Source of the DNA: Phocaeicola vulgatus ATCC 8482
GTDB lineage: Bacteria > Bacteroidota > Bacteroidia > Bacteroidales > Bacteroidaceae
Direction of reading: 5' to 3'
Assembly (NCBI RefSeq): GCF_000012825.1
Contig: NC_009614.1
Span: 868,001 to 932,000 of the forward strand
DNA length: 64,000 bases
The translations under genes were made by a program, and so were the position numbers. Every line of letters starts with the position of its first letter. Within the stretch, counting starts at the first letter, position 1. Below, one piece after another: positions 19,406 through 27,990 of this stretch. The notes under the pieces were generated by a model. That model worked only from the letters and a program-made list of their open reading frames with translations. It searched no databases and had not been told where the DNA came from.

Positions 19406-22400
19406 TTAGAATTGGAACTTAACGTTAAAACCAAGGTTACGAGTACTTGGTGTCATAAAATAGTCAACTCCTTGATAGAAGTTACTAGAAGTAGAGGCTG
19501 TTAATTCCGGATCAAACGGAGCTTTACAATATATCATCCAAAGATTTTTTGCCACAAAACCGGCGGTAATACCGACTTTGTTATTGAACCATTTTTTAGG
19601 GAAAGCGTAGCTGAAGCTTAGTTCAGACAAACGGACATTGGTCGCGCTATACGTGTAGTACTGACCCAGACCTCCATTAGATCCACCAATCGTCTGATAA
19701 TACTCCTTAGCATCCACATAGCCGTTATTAATCCATACGCCACCGGCATCCCGAGCATCCGCAGAAGCCTTTGAAACACCATAGTAATCGAGCACTCCCT
19801 GTGTATTCGACACTACCAAACCACCTAGGCGCGCTGTCAGCATCATTCCTAAATTGAAACCTTTATAAGAAAAGCTATTATACCATCCCATATTGGCTTT
19901 AGGAGCCATATCACCAATCTTCTTGGGGCTGTCATAAGTCGTCACAGCCAACTTGCCCGACTGAGAGTCAACCCATATAGATCCGTTGCCATCTCTCTTC
20001 AGTTCCTTTTCCACATAGAGGTCACTCATGCTTCCTCCTTTACGCAAAATGACACGCGGTCCGTACCCGTCGGCACCCAAAGTGGCGACACGCAATTCAG
20101 GCATTTCAATGACCTCACCTGTATTCTGATTTATTTCACCATCGGCCAAACTAATAACCTTGCTGCGGTTCAATGTGAATGTATAGGTGCTATTCCATGT
20201 AAAATCACCCCATTGATGACCATATCCTAAAGCCATTTCGATACCATGATTTTCAATATTACCAGTCTGAACATAACTTTTAGAGAAACCGCTTGATGAA
20301 GGTTCATCTACAGAGAAGGTCTGATTATACGTATTAGAATGGTAATAAGTGAAATCCAGACTCAAGTCACGCCAGAATTTCAAATTCAACCCGATTTCCC
20401 ACGAACGGGTATCTTCCGGCTTCAAATTCTTTGCCGGACGCGTAGTTGAAGTGGCCCATTGATGAGATTGTTCATTAAAGGCAAATCCCGGATTAGACAG
20501 ATAACGCTCAAAAGAAGAAGCTACCTTACTGTAAGAACCTCGCACCTTCGCATAAGACATAAATTCGGGTAATTTAAACATTTCGGATAAAACGACAGAC
20601 AAGCCGACCGAAGGATAGAAGAAGGAAGGAGTATCTGTATAAGCCAACATGGATTCCCAGTCGTTACGGCCTGTCAAGGTCAAATACACCTGGCTTTTCC
20701 AACCGACCTCCAGATTGGCGAAAATGCTCTGAGACTGGTCATGGTAACCAAACTGCTTCGGCTTGAAATTAGAAGAATAGTTCAAGTTACGAACCGTAAA
20801 GAAGTTAGGAATACCGGCCAAATCGCCTTCTCCTCCCATCTGTTCATAGACCAAATCCTTAATAGAGGCACCTATATTGGCATTAATAGAGAAATCCTTG
20901 ATGCGCTTGTCGATATTCACCATCACATCCGCATAGATATTGCGATCCGTACGTGTCATATCAGAGTAAAATCCATTAGCGCCGGCAAAAGTCCCCAAAG
21001 TAGAGGCATAGCGCTTTTGCTGCATACGATAATCCGAGTTGTCAACCTTAACACGACCGACTACATTCACCCAATCGGCAATCTTATAAGTTAAGCCTCC
21101 ACTAATCATATAACGATTCTTTTTCGTAGTCCGATTCATGCGATTGGCAATCCAGTAAGGATTCTGAAGACTCATTCCCTGAGCATCGTACGGCCAATAT
21201 TGCACCATCAGGTCACGCCCTACGCTGTAACGCTCATACAGCTGGATTTCATCAAAATTATCATTACGGGGGAATAAGTACAATGCCGGTATCGGATTGA
21301 AATATTCACCCTGAGACGTCATATTCTTGTCGTTTTGAATGATATAATTGGCACTTAAGTCAAGGGTCAACTTATCATTTAGGAAATTAGCCGTATTACG
21401 GATGGAAAAATTATAACGGCTATATGAATTATTGGGAATAATACCTGTTGAATGAGTTGTTGACGCAGAAGCATACGTCTGATTTTTCTTTGTTCCTGTT
21501 GAGAATGAAATCGTATTGATGACATTCGAACCCGTATTGAAGAACTTCTTAGGATCATAACGCTTGGTTGTTGTTCCGCCCCAGCTTTCAAACGCACCTT
21601 CCATATTTCCGTATCTGTTCTGCATTTCAGGCATCATATATACATCTGAAAAGGTTGTATTGTTAGTAACGGTAAGCGATGTACGCTCTACATTGCCTTT
21701 CTTTGTATTAATCAAGACTACCCCGTTGGCAGCAGCATTACCATAAAGAGCTGCCGCAGAAGGTCCGGTCAGCATATTGATGCTCTCAATATCGTCCGGG
21801 TTTAAATCGGCAACCCCGTCCGAGCCGGCCTGAGTAGAATAGCGGCTATCGCTGGCTCCTCCCGCATTTGCATTAAACATGGGGATACCGTCAATTACAT
21901 ACAATGCGTTGTTATCCTTGGTAATAGACTTGGATCCGCGCATAATAACACGGGCGGCACCACCGGCACCGGTTGATGAGCTGTTAATCGTCACACCGGC
22001 AACTTTACCTACCAAAGCGCTCATAAAGTTAGCTTCCTTCACCGTATTGAACGCGTCATTTTTCACTTGCTGCACATTATAGCTCAATGCTTTCTGCTCG
22101 CGCTTGATACCCAATGCGGTGACTACCACTTCATCCAGCACTTTGGTATCTTCTTTCAAAACGATTTTTAAAGGTTGATTATTGGTTATCGTAACGGATT
22201 GCGTAGCATAACCGATATAGGATATTTCCAATATGTCACCTTTCTGAGCCGACAATGAGAAATTTCCATCAAAATCCGTGATGGTTCCATTAGTCGTACC
22301 TTTTACCAATACGCTTACTCCAATCAATGGCTCGCCTGCCGCATCAGTAACATTACCTTTGATGGTCACACTCTGTTGAAGAGACTTATTTAGAAGAAGA

Positions 22401-22507
22401 TTTTCAGAATCAGCGACATGACTCTTCTCTCCTGCAAATGAATGGCAAGGGATAGCCAACAAAAGAAGTAGCATGTACTGAAACTTGTGTTTCATGATCT
22501 TTTTCAT
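19406..22507 (-). CDS. SusC-like TonB-dependent outer-membrane transporter (no STN domain)
   Basis: 1033 residues from the ATG at 22507, chosen over an upstream ATG at 22582 because MKKIMKHKFQYMLLLLLAIPCHSFAG is a signal peptide. A carboxypeptidase-D-like domain (VTIKGNVTDAAGEPLIGVSV, about 47-125) and TonB box DEVVVTALG (about 128-136) precede the plug (about 140-285, VIMRGSKSITKDNNALYVID and GPSAAALYGNAAANGVVLI) and the 22-strand barrel ending in LGFNVKFQF. It lacks the N-terminal STN domain present in the second SusC at 27991, so it probably does not itself signal to a FecR protein. It is the first gene of the long operon ending at 9923. Confidence 0.94.
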   Translation of the reverse strand: MKKIMKHKFQYMLLLLLAIPCHSFAGEKSHVADSENLLLNKSLQQSVTIKGNVTDAAGEPLIGVSVLVKGTTNGTITDFDGNFSLSAQKGDILEISYIGYATQSVTITNNQPLKIVLKEDTKVLDEVVVTALGIKREQKALSYNVQQVKNDAFNTVKEANFMSALVGKVAGVTINSSSTGAGGAARVIMRGSKSITKDNNALYVIDGIPMFNANAGGASDSRYSTQAGSDGVADLNPDDIESINMLTGPSAAALYGNAAANGVVLINTKKGNVERTSLTVTNNTTFSDVYMMPEMQNRYGNMEGAFESWGGTTTKRYDPKKFFNTGSNVINTISFSTGTKKNQTYASASTTHSTGIIPNNSYSRYNFSIRNTANFLNDKLTLDLSANYIIQNDKNMTSQGEYFNPIPALYLFPRNDNFDEIQLYERYSVGRDLMVQYWPYDAQGMSLQNPYWIANRMNRTTKKNRYMISGGLTYKIADWVNVVGRVKVDNSDYRMQQKRYASTLGTFAGANGFYSDMTRTDRNIYADVMVNIDKRIKDFSINANIGASIKDLVYEQMGGEGDLAGIPNFFTVRNLNYSSNFKPKQFGYHDQSQSIFANLEVGWKSQVYLTLTGRNDWESMLAYTDTPSFFYPSVGLSVVLSEMFKLPEFMSYAKVRGSYSKVASSFERYLSNPGFAFNEQSHQWATSTTRPAKNLKPEDTRSWEIGLNLKFWRDLSLDFTYYHSNTYNQTFSVDEPSSSGFSKSYVQTGNIENHGIEMALGYGHQWGDFTWNSTYTFTLNRSKVISLADGEINQNTGEVIEMPELRVATLGADGYGPRVILRKGGSMSDLYVEKELKRDGNGSIWVDSQSGKLAVTTYDSPKKIGDMAPKANMGWYNSFSYKGFNLGMMLTARLGGLVVSNTQGVLDYYGVSKASADARDAGGVWINNGYVDAKEYYQTIGGSNGGLGQYYTYSATNVRLSELSFSYAFPKKWFNNKVGITAGFVAKNLWMIYCKAPFDPELTASTSSNFYQGVDYFMTPSTRNLGFNVKFQF

Positions 22508-22697
22508 TTTGTTCTGTTTTAGGGTTAAATATAAATTCAGGTTAATCAAATCGAATATTGGCAGATATGACTGCCGAAGCATATACAGAATACGCTTTTA
22601 TTAGGTTACACTTCATTCTTCATATTTACTATTGTTTTAAGGTTAACTTTCTATTTTCACGTATGCCTTCCACACATCAGGCATAGGTTTAATGGTG

Positions 22698-22705
22698 CAA
22701 ATATA
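22698..22705 (-). promoter_or_regulatory. Bacteroides -7 promoter box (TATATTTG) for the SusCD-GH18-GH163-GH130 operon
   Basis: Perfect TAnnTTTG on the minus strand, about 190 bases before the SusC start. No -33 TTTG at consensus spacing was seen, so an alternative sigma factor or activator could be used. The rest of 22,508-23,003 is AT-rich and holds no gene I can support. Confidence 0.5.
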
Positions 22706-23003
22706 TATATATTTAAATATATCCCGACTGTTTTTACAAAAAAAAGTATTAGTTCTAATCATATATTAAATCTAAGCCACTACAGCACAATGGATTTTCA
22801 CAAAAAAACAAATACACCCACTCGTTTATTAAAATAGCAACAAGCAGATGGGGAGTTAATAAGAGAAACCATTATAACTAATCAACTGGAAACCTCAAGC
22901 TATGCATATACTCCTTGAGGAGAAAAAGAGTGAATTTCGAAGAAAGTATTGGCACATTCGTATGGCACAGAATTACATTACTGACACACCGGTTTTATGC
23001 GTA

Positions 23004-23093
23004 CGTATGCGTGAGCCTACACATACATAAACGTAAGCCTACACTGACGTACGTGCAGGGCTGTACATACGTCAGTGTAGGCTTACGCATACG
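23004..23093. repeat. Palindromic intergenic repeat with two competing left arms
   Basis: The 20-base arm 23032-23051 is a perfect reverse complement of 23068-23087 (core GTAAGCCTACACTGACGTA, loop 16 bases). A third related copy at 23004-23022 (CGTATGCGTGAGCCTACAC) can also pair with the extended right arm up to 23093 with one mismatch. The block begins 13 bases beyond the GH97 stop codon and has no T-run, so it is not a simple terminator. Confidence 0.88.
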
Positions 23094-23105
23094 GCAGCAA
23101 AATCA

Positions 23106-25121
23106 CTACTCTAACACCAGCATGAAGCTCACCGCCTGCCCGCCGCCTTTTGCCATGCCTACAGACAAGGTGTCGGCTGCCGTCACTTCTTTCTCACTGA
23201 TCTGATACGAAGTAGGATTCGTTTTCCAGTCGGCATCTTCTCCATCAGCATAAATCACGGCATGGTATTTTTTATCTTTCTCCAGGAAATCCAATGGAAT
23301 GGTGAGTGTACGCGACTCTTCATTCGTAGTGGCTCCCAGGAAATATTTATCTTTCGCTTTCCGCACCACAGCTACAAACTCTCCCGGTTCGCCCTGCAAG
23401 GCTTCGGACCAGTCACAGTCCGCATCAAAATCCCGGAAGAACTGGAAGGCAGGATGCCCTTCATAGTTCTCAATCATATCCGAGGCCATCTGCAACGGAG
23501 AATAAATGACAACCCAATTGGCTATCTGCTTTGCCAAGGTGGTATTCACACGGCTGTTTCCTTTATCCAAGTCATTCCACTTCTTGCGGCGTGGGGAATT
23601 GCGTGTCTTTTCATAAAGAATATCAAAAGTACCCGGTGTATAATCCATCGGACCGCCCAGCAAGCGGGTAAACGGCAATAACTCATGATGCTCGGGGGGA
23701 TTACCTTCACTCCATCCGTTCCACTCCATGCCGCGGGCGCCTTCGCGCGTCATCATATTGGGGTAAGTACGACGAATTCCTGTATCTTTGATAGGTTCGT
23801 GGGCATTAACGGTTGTATGATAACCGGCGGCAGTCTGCACCACCTTGCGGTAATGGCGTACATTGAACTGTCCATGATGGCTGTGACCGCCCGGCAGTCC
23901 TCCGGCATAACCGGTCTTCACGCTGTGCACTCCCAGGTCTGCATACCATTTGTAAGCATTGTCCAGCTGGCGTTCGTAATTAAAGATATTGCCACCCGTT
24001 TCGTGGTGACCGATTATTTCAATCCCTTTCTCCTTGGCATAACGTGCCACCTCTGCCATATCGAAATCGGCATAAGGCTTGGTATAGTCAAAAGTCTGCA
24101 TACCGCCCCAACTTTCCCAGCCTTCATTCCAGCCCTCGAACATCACCGCTTCTATGTTATTGGCAGCAGCAAAATCTATATATCGTTTGGCATTAGCGGT
24201 GGTAGCGCCGTGGCGTTCATCCATCGTCCACGTTTCAACCCCCAGATGCATTCCCCACCAGATACCTACGTATTTCATAGGACGTATCCAGCTCAAATCA
24301 CCCTCCAGCGCACAAGGTTCATTCAGATTCAGTATCAGGCCGGAGTTTATCAGACCTACCGCTTTGGGAGCTATCTGGATACTGCGCCACGGAGTAACGA
24401 AAGTTCCTCCGGCAAAACGGGCTTTTACCCCATCGGGCCAGGAGGCCAGTTCCGATTTGAAGTGACAACCTTCGGTATGCTTCAAAGTCATTTCGGGGAA
24501 ATCGGTCAAAGCCGCTTCGTGAATACTGGCATATACCCCGTTATCTGTTTTGAAAGTCATCGGGGTGTTGGCATTATCCACCTTGCTGACGGGCAGGGTA
24601 CGATACAGCAACTCGTAGGTTTCAAAACTGGCGGGAATAGACCATGACTTGCCATCCTGCGCCAGATTGAATGAAGTGAGCTCGTCCATCACGAACACAC
24701 TGTCCACTTGGGGTACTTGATATTCATAACGAAAGCCCAGACCGTCGTCGAACACGCGGAAACGGAGGGTCAGCCGTGTATTCGCCGGATCTTTCAGGCG
24801 CACAGCCATCTCGTTATAATGGTTCCGGATAGATTTATTCTCCCCCCAAGGCTGGGTCCAGGTTTCATCCTTTGTGGTAAACTCAGTATTTTCTATCTGA
24901 AAATCTTTGGAGAGATTGAGCCCGTCACGGCCTTCAAAGCCCATAACAGAAGGAGTGATGAACGGTTTTCCTCCTACAGAAACTCCATAGGTCATCGCTC
25001 CTGCCTCATTCAGGTTGAATACTAATTTTATATTGCCATCCGGCGATGTTAATTCCGTGGGCCGGGAACATCCGCAAAACACAACTAACAAAAATAATAC
25101 ATAGTAACTGTATGTCTTCAT
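23106..25121 (-). CDS. GH97 glycoside hydrolase, probably inverting alpha-glucosidase (SusB-like)
   Basis: 671-residue lipoprotein (LLVVFCGC lipobox). N-terminal super-sandwich domain (about 20-280), TIM barrel (about 285-560) and C-terminal beta-sandwich. Segments KYVGIWWGMHLGVETW, EIIGHHETGGNIFNYE and YHTTVNAHEPIKDTGIRRTYPN match GH97. Glu in HHETGG and Glu in NAHEPIK correspond to the pair that coordinates calcium and activates water in inverting members such as SusB. Retaining GH97 galactosidases have a nucleophile Asp elsewhere. In this locus a natural job would be removing the glucose caps of immature high-mannose N-glycans, an inference. It has its own promoter box at 25145. Confidence 0.88.
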   Translation of the reverse strand: MKTYSYYVLFLLVVFCGCSRPTELTSPDGNIKLVFNLNEAGAMTYGVSVGGKPFITPSVMGFEGRDGLNLSKDFQIENTEFTTKDETWTQPWGENKSIRNHYNEMAVRLKDPANTRLTLRFRVFDDGLGFRYEYQVPQVDSVFVMDELTSFNLAQDGKSWSIPASFETYELLYRTLPVSKVDNANTPMTFKTDNGVYASIHEAALTDFPEMTLKHTEGCHFKSELASWPDGVKARFAGGTFVTPWRSIQIAPKAVGLINSGLILNLNEPCALEGDLSWIRPMKYVGIWWGMHLGVETWTMDERHGATTANAKRYIDFAAANNIEAVMFEGWNEGWESWGGMQTFDYTKPYADFDMAEVARYAKEKGIEIIGHHETGGNIFNYERQLDNAYKWYADLGVHSVKTGYAGGLPGGHSHHGQFNVRHYRKVVQTAAGYHTTVNAHEPIKDTGIRRTYPNMMTREGARGMEWNGWSEGNPPEHHELLPFTRLLGGPMDYTPGTFDILYEKTRNSPRRKKWNDLDKGNSRVNTTLAKQIANWVVIYSPLQMASDMIENYEGHPAFQFFRDFDADCDWSEALQGEPGEFVAVVRKAKDKYFLGATTNEESRTLTIPLDFLEKDKKYHAVIYADGEDADWKTNPTSYQISEKEVTAADTLSVGMAKGGGQAVSFMLVLE

Positions 25122-25144
25122 ACTATTAAATTGGATTAATGATA

Positions 25145-25152
25145 CAAATATA
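25145..25152 (-). promoter_or_regulatory. Bacteroides -7 promoter box (TATATTTG) for GH97
   Basis: Perfect TAnnTTTG on the minus strand, 23 bases before the GH97 start and after the terminator of the preceding operon. Confidence 0.6.
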
Positions 25153-25252
25153 GAACAATTAAGTAAGGTATCACACTTATCGAAGGAGGAAAATTATTTT
25201 AAATGGGAGAAGATTACATATAATGAGAAGTATCAACAGAATAAAATAACAA

Positions 25253-25288
25253 ACGCCGATAAAGCCCTTTTAAAGACTCTACCGGCGT
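25253..25288 (-). terminator. Terminator of the SusC(STN)-SusD-EEP operon
   Basis: ACGCCG/CGGCGT ends enclose a stem in which the remaining differences are all G-U type, giving about 18 RNA base pairs. On the minus strand it is followed by TTGTTATTTT. It lies 20 bases after the EEP gene. Confidence 0.78.
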
Positions 25289-25308
25289 AAGTTCACCTAT
25301 TTAAAAAA

Positions 25309-26154
25309 TCAGAATTCCAAGTCAGCCAACTGAGGATTATGGTCGGAAAGTAAAGCTTCCGGTACTTCAGCCGGTATTTCACAACTCTTCACCAGAACTT
25401 GCGGAGTGACAAAGATGAAATCAATCTTTTCACAATCCTCGGCCGGGATACGGGCAAAATCATGAAAAGTATAATCAACGCCGGTCACACGGGCAGCCGT
25501 CTTATAAGCATCCTTCATCACAAACTCGTTGGTGGTGATTGTTTCGTATGCATCGCTCGCATCGGTCACATTAAAGTCGCCCGTAACCACTGCGGGACGT
25601 TCGCCTACGATCTCTTTTATCTTACGGATAATGAGCAATGCGCTTTGACGGCGGGCCTCTTCACCCACATGGTCAAAATGAGTATTGACAGCCATGAATA
25701 TCTTTCCGGTAGCCTTGTCCTTAAATTTTGCCCAAGTGGCGATACGGACACAAACCGCATCCCATCCCATCATTCCTACGCTATCGGGATTTTCGGCCAA
25801 CCAGAAAGTATTGGAGTCCAACACCTCATATTTGTCCTTACGATAGAAAAGCGGCGCATATTCACCTGCTGTCTTCCCGTCATCACGTCCCACACCGATA
25901 CCATCGTATTCGGGCAAGCCTGCGCGAAGATCCTGAAACTGGTTATGCAAGACTTCCTGCATACCGACAATATCCAGCTCATGGTCCTTAATAAACTGGC
26001 ACACACGGTCTTTCCGATATTGCCAATTGTTCAAACTGTCCTGCGGATTGTCGTAACGGATATTAAAAGTAGCCCAACGAACGTCGGTCTTCTTCTCTTC
26101 CGCACAGCCGCCCAATAACAGGACGGCTGCCAATAAAAATAGAATTTGCTTCAT
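25309..26154 (-). CDS. Endonuclease/exonuclease/phosphatase (EEP) family lipoprotein
   Basis: 281 residues from the ATG at 26154; the longer frame adds 28 residues with no signal character. Lipobox LLLGGC with Cys near residue 17. EEP-fold motifs are in order: ATFNIRYDN (Asn), VGMQEV (metal-binding Glu), AVNTHFDHVG (His), VVTGDFNV (Asp/Asn), IDFIFVTP (Asp) and LLSDHNPQLA (catalytic His). The family includes DNases, sphingomyelinases and inositol phosphatases; secreted Bacteroides members are usually of unknown substrate. Being co-transcribed with SusC/SusD suggests removal of a phosphate or phosphodiester from the imported glycan. Confidence 0.85.
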   Translation of the reverse strand: MKQILFLLAAVLLLGGCAEEKKTDVRWATFNIRYDNPQDSLNNWQYRKDRVCQFIKDHELDIVGMQEVLHNQFQDLRAGLPEYDGIGVGRDDGKTAGEYAPLFYRKDKYEVLDSNTFWLAENPDSVGMMGWDAVCVRIATWAKFKDKATGKIFMAVNTHFDHVGEEARRQSALLIIRKIKEIVGERPAVVTGDFNVTDASDAYETITTNEFVMKDAYKTAARVTGVDYTFHDFARIPAEDCEKIDFIFVTPQVLVKSCEIPAEVPEALLSDHNPQLADLEF

Positions 26155-26197
26155 TTTGTTTCTTTTTATGTTCCCTAGGATACAAAGATAGCAATTT

Positions 26198-27967
26198 CTA
26201 GCGGAAATTATTCGGAGTATGCCACTGACCTCTATCATTCATCGTATCGGCCACATCCCACCATACACGGCTACCCTGATTCACATTGCCCGGTTTATTG
26301 GGGTTACGGGACTCGCTGTTAGGATAGTTGATGCGTTTGATAAGCTTGCCGGACGCCACTTCTCCATTGGAATTGTTTCCATTGACCGGAGCCAGCAGAT
26401 AACGCGGATAGTCGGTACGGCGCACTTCCGCCCATCCCTCATTTCCATTCGGGAAAACGGCAATCCACTTCTGAGTAATAATCTGTTCCAACTGTTCTTC
26501 CTTGCTACCACCGGTAAATGCTTTTACGCCATCCAGATGACTGATGTATTCATTGGCCTTGTCCGCATCAATTTCATAATAATCCATAGATGCCTTGATA
26601 CCTTTCAAATAAAGGGCTTCGGCTGTTTCATCCACCAATGACGGCCAGCGCAATGCCGCTTCCGCTTTCAGGAACAAGCTTTCAGCATAACCCATCCAGA
26701 CAATTTCACGAGCCAGATTCCACCAATAATCCTTGTTCATGGCATCAGATGACAGAATACAGCGGTTGGCAGAATATCTGTTCAGATAAGAACCGCCTAC
26801 ATTGGTTTCTCCATTCATCACTCCGTTGAAATCTCTCTTCAGATTCTCTGTAGGAAGCGGACTGGTAGTCAACGAATCAAACGGAGTAGGACGGAACCAT
26901 AAAACTTCACAACGAGGGTCGAGATAACAGTTCTCAGAACTCTCATTGAAAGTAACGGCATCGGCTGCCGCACCTTCTTTCAAAGCCTGATTCTTATAAG
27001 CCCGTTCCATTTCTTTCGACAATACAGCATTGCCGGTCCAACTGAACAACAACGCGTAGATATTTTCATTACCGCCGGCGATATACTGACGTTTCGGAGT
27101 CTGCTTCATATTGTCATCCTGACTTTGCATCAAACCGGCAGGGTCTGTCAAAGCCGCCTTTGCCTGAGTCTGGGCCAAAGCCGGGTCTACATTGGATACA
27201 CGCAAAGCAAGGCGCAAACGCAGTGTATTGGCAAAACGACGCCATTTGTCCACATCACCCCCATAACATTTGTCATTGTCACCTAAATCATACTGACTGA
27301 CAGCAGGAAGATTTTCCTGATGCAACTCTGTTATTGCCTGATCCAACAGCTGGAAAAGGATATTATAAACTTCCTTTTGAGGTGTATAGGTCACATTTTC
27401 TTCCGGTGGCATGGCTCCCTTCACATAGTAGGCTACAGGAATATCTCCGTAAGTGTCCGTCTGCATGGACAACAAGAAAGCATAATAAATACGGGTGATA
27501 TAGAATGCCGTATGGTAATAATCCTTATTGCAGAAATAGAATGTCTTGACCAATTGGCTGTATTCCGAAGTGCTGCGGTCATCATAGAAATGCTTCCAGC
27601 GGCTGGCCGACCATCCATCCGTATAAGAATAGGTAGGTGCCTGATTCACAAAGCCGCTGACATTGTTTCCCCAATAACCGGCATAGATATCATGAGTCAG
27701 ATTGGTTGTTGTCTGATAATCATTGTAAGGACCTTCGTAGGTGAAATTGGCAAAAATACTTCCGATAGCACCTTCCATCCCTTTCAAACTTGCCATGGCA
27801 TGTTCCGTCAAAGTATAATCAATATCTATACCGTCGGCCGATACATTCTCCACAGTCGGGTCGTAAATCGGTGCGTAAGGATTTGTATTCAATTCCTCAA
27901 AATCATGGCATCCGGCCAAAGCCAGCAACGAACATAAGGCTACGGATTTATATAATTTGATTTTCAT
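26198..27967 (-). CDS. SusD-like glycan-binding lipoprotein (second pair)
   Basis: 589 residues, lipobox LLALAGC with HDFEELNTNPYAP following the Cys, the standard SusD start. The TPR-like segment DVDKWRRFANTLRLRLALRV (about 235-255) and C-terminal IITQKWIAVFPNGNEGWAEVRRTDYP confirm the family. It is longer than the first SusD in this window (513 residues). The pairing with the SusC at 27991 (23 bases apart) indicates an independent outer-membrane import complex for a different oligosaccharide. Confidence 0.94.
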   Translation of the reverse strand: MKIKLYKSVALCSLLALAGCHDFEELNTNPYAPIYDPTVENVSADGIDIDYTLTEHAMASLKGMEGAIGSIFANFTYEGPYNDYQTTTNLTHDIYAGYWGNNVSGFVNQAPTYSYTDGWSASRWKHFYDDRSTSEYSQLVKTFYFCNKDYYHTAFYITRIYYAFLLSMQTDTYGDIPVAYYVKGAMPPEENVTYTPQKEVYNILFQLLDQAITELHQENLPAVSQYDLGDNDKCYGGDVDKWRRFANTLRLRLALRVSNVDPALAQTQAKAALTDPAGLMQSQDDNMKQTPKRQYIAGGNENIYALLFSWTGNAVLSKEMERAYKNQALKEGAAADAVTFNESSENCYLDPRCEVLWFRPTPFDSLTTSPLPTENLKRDFNGVMNGETNVGGSYLNRYSANRCILSSDAMNKDYWWNLAREIVWMGYAESLFLKAEAALRWPSLVDETAEALYLKGIKASMDYYEIDADKANEYISHLDGVKAFTGGSKEEQLEQIITQKWIAVFPNGNEGWAEVRRTDYPRYLLAPVNGNNSNGEVASGKLIKRINYPNSESRNPNKPGNVNQGSRVWWDVADTMNDRGQWHTPNNFR

Positions 27968-27990
27968 AATCAGTTTTTCCTTTTAATTAA

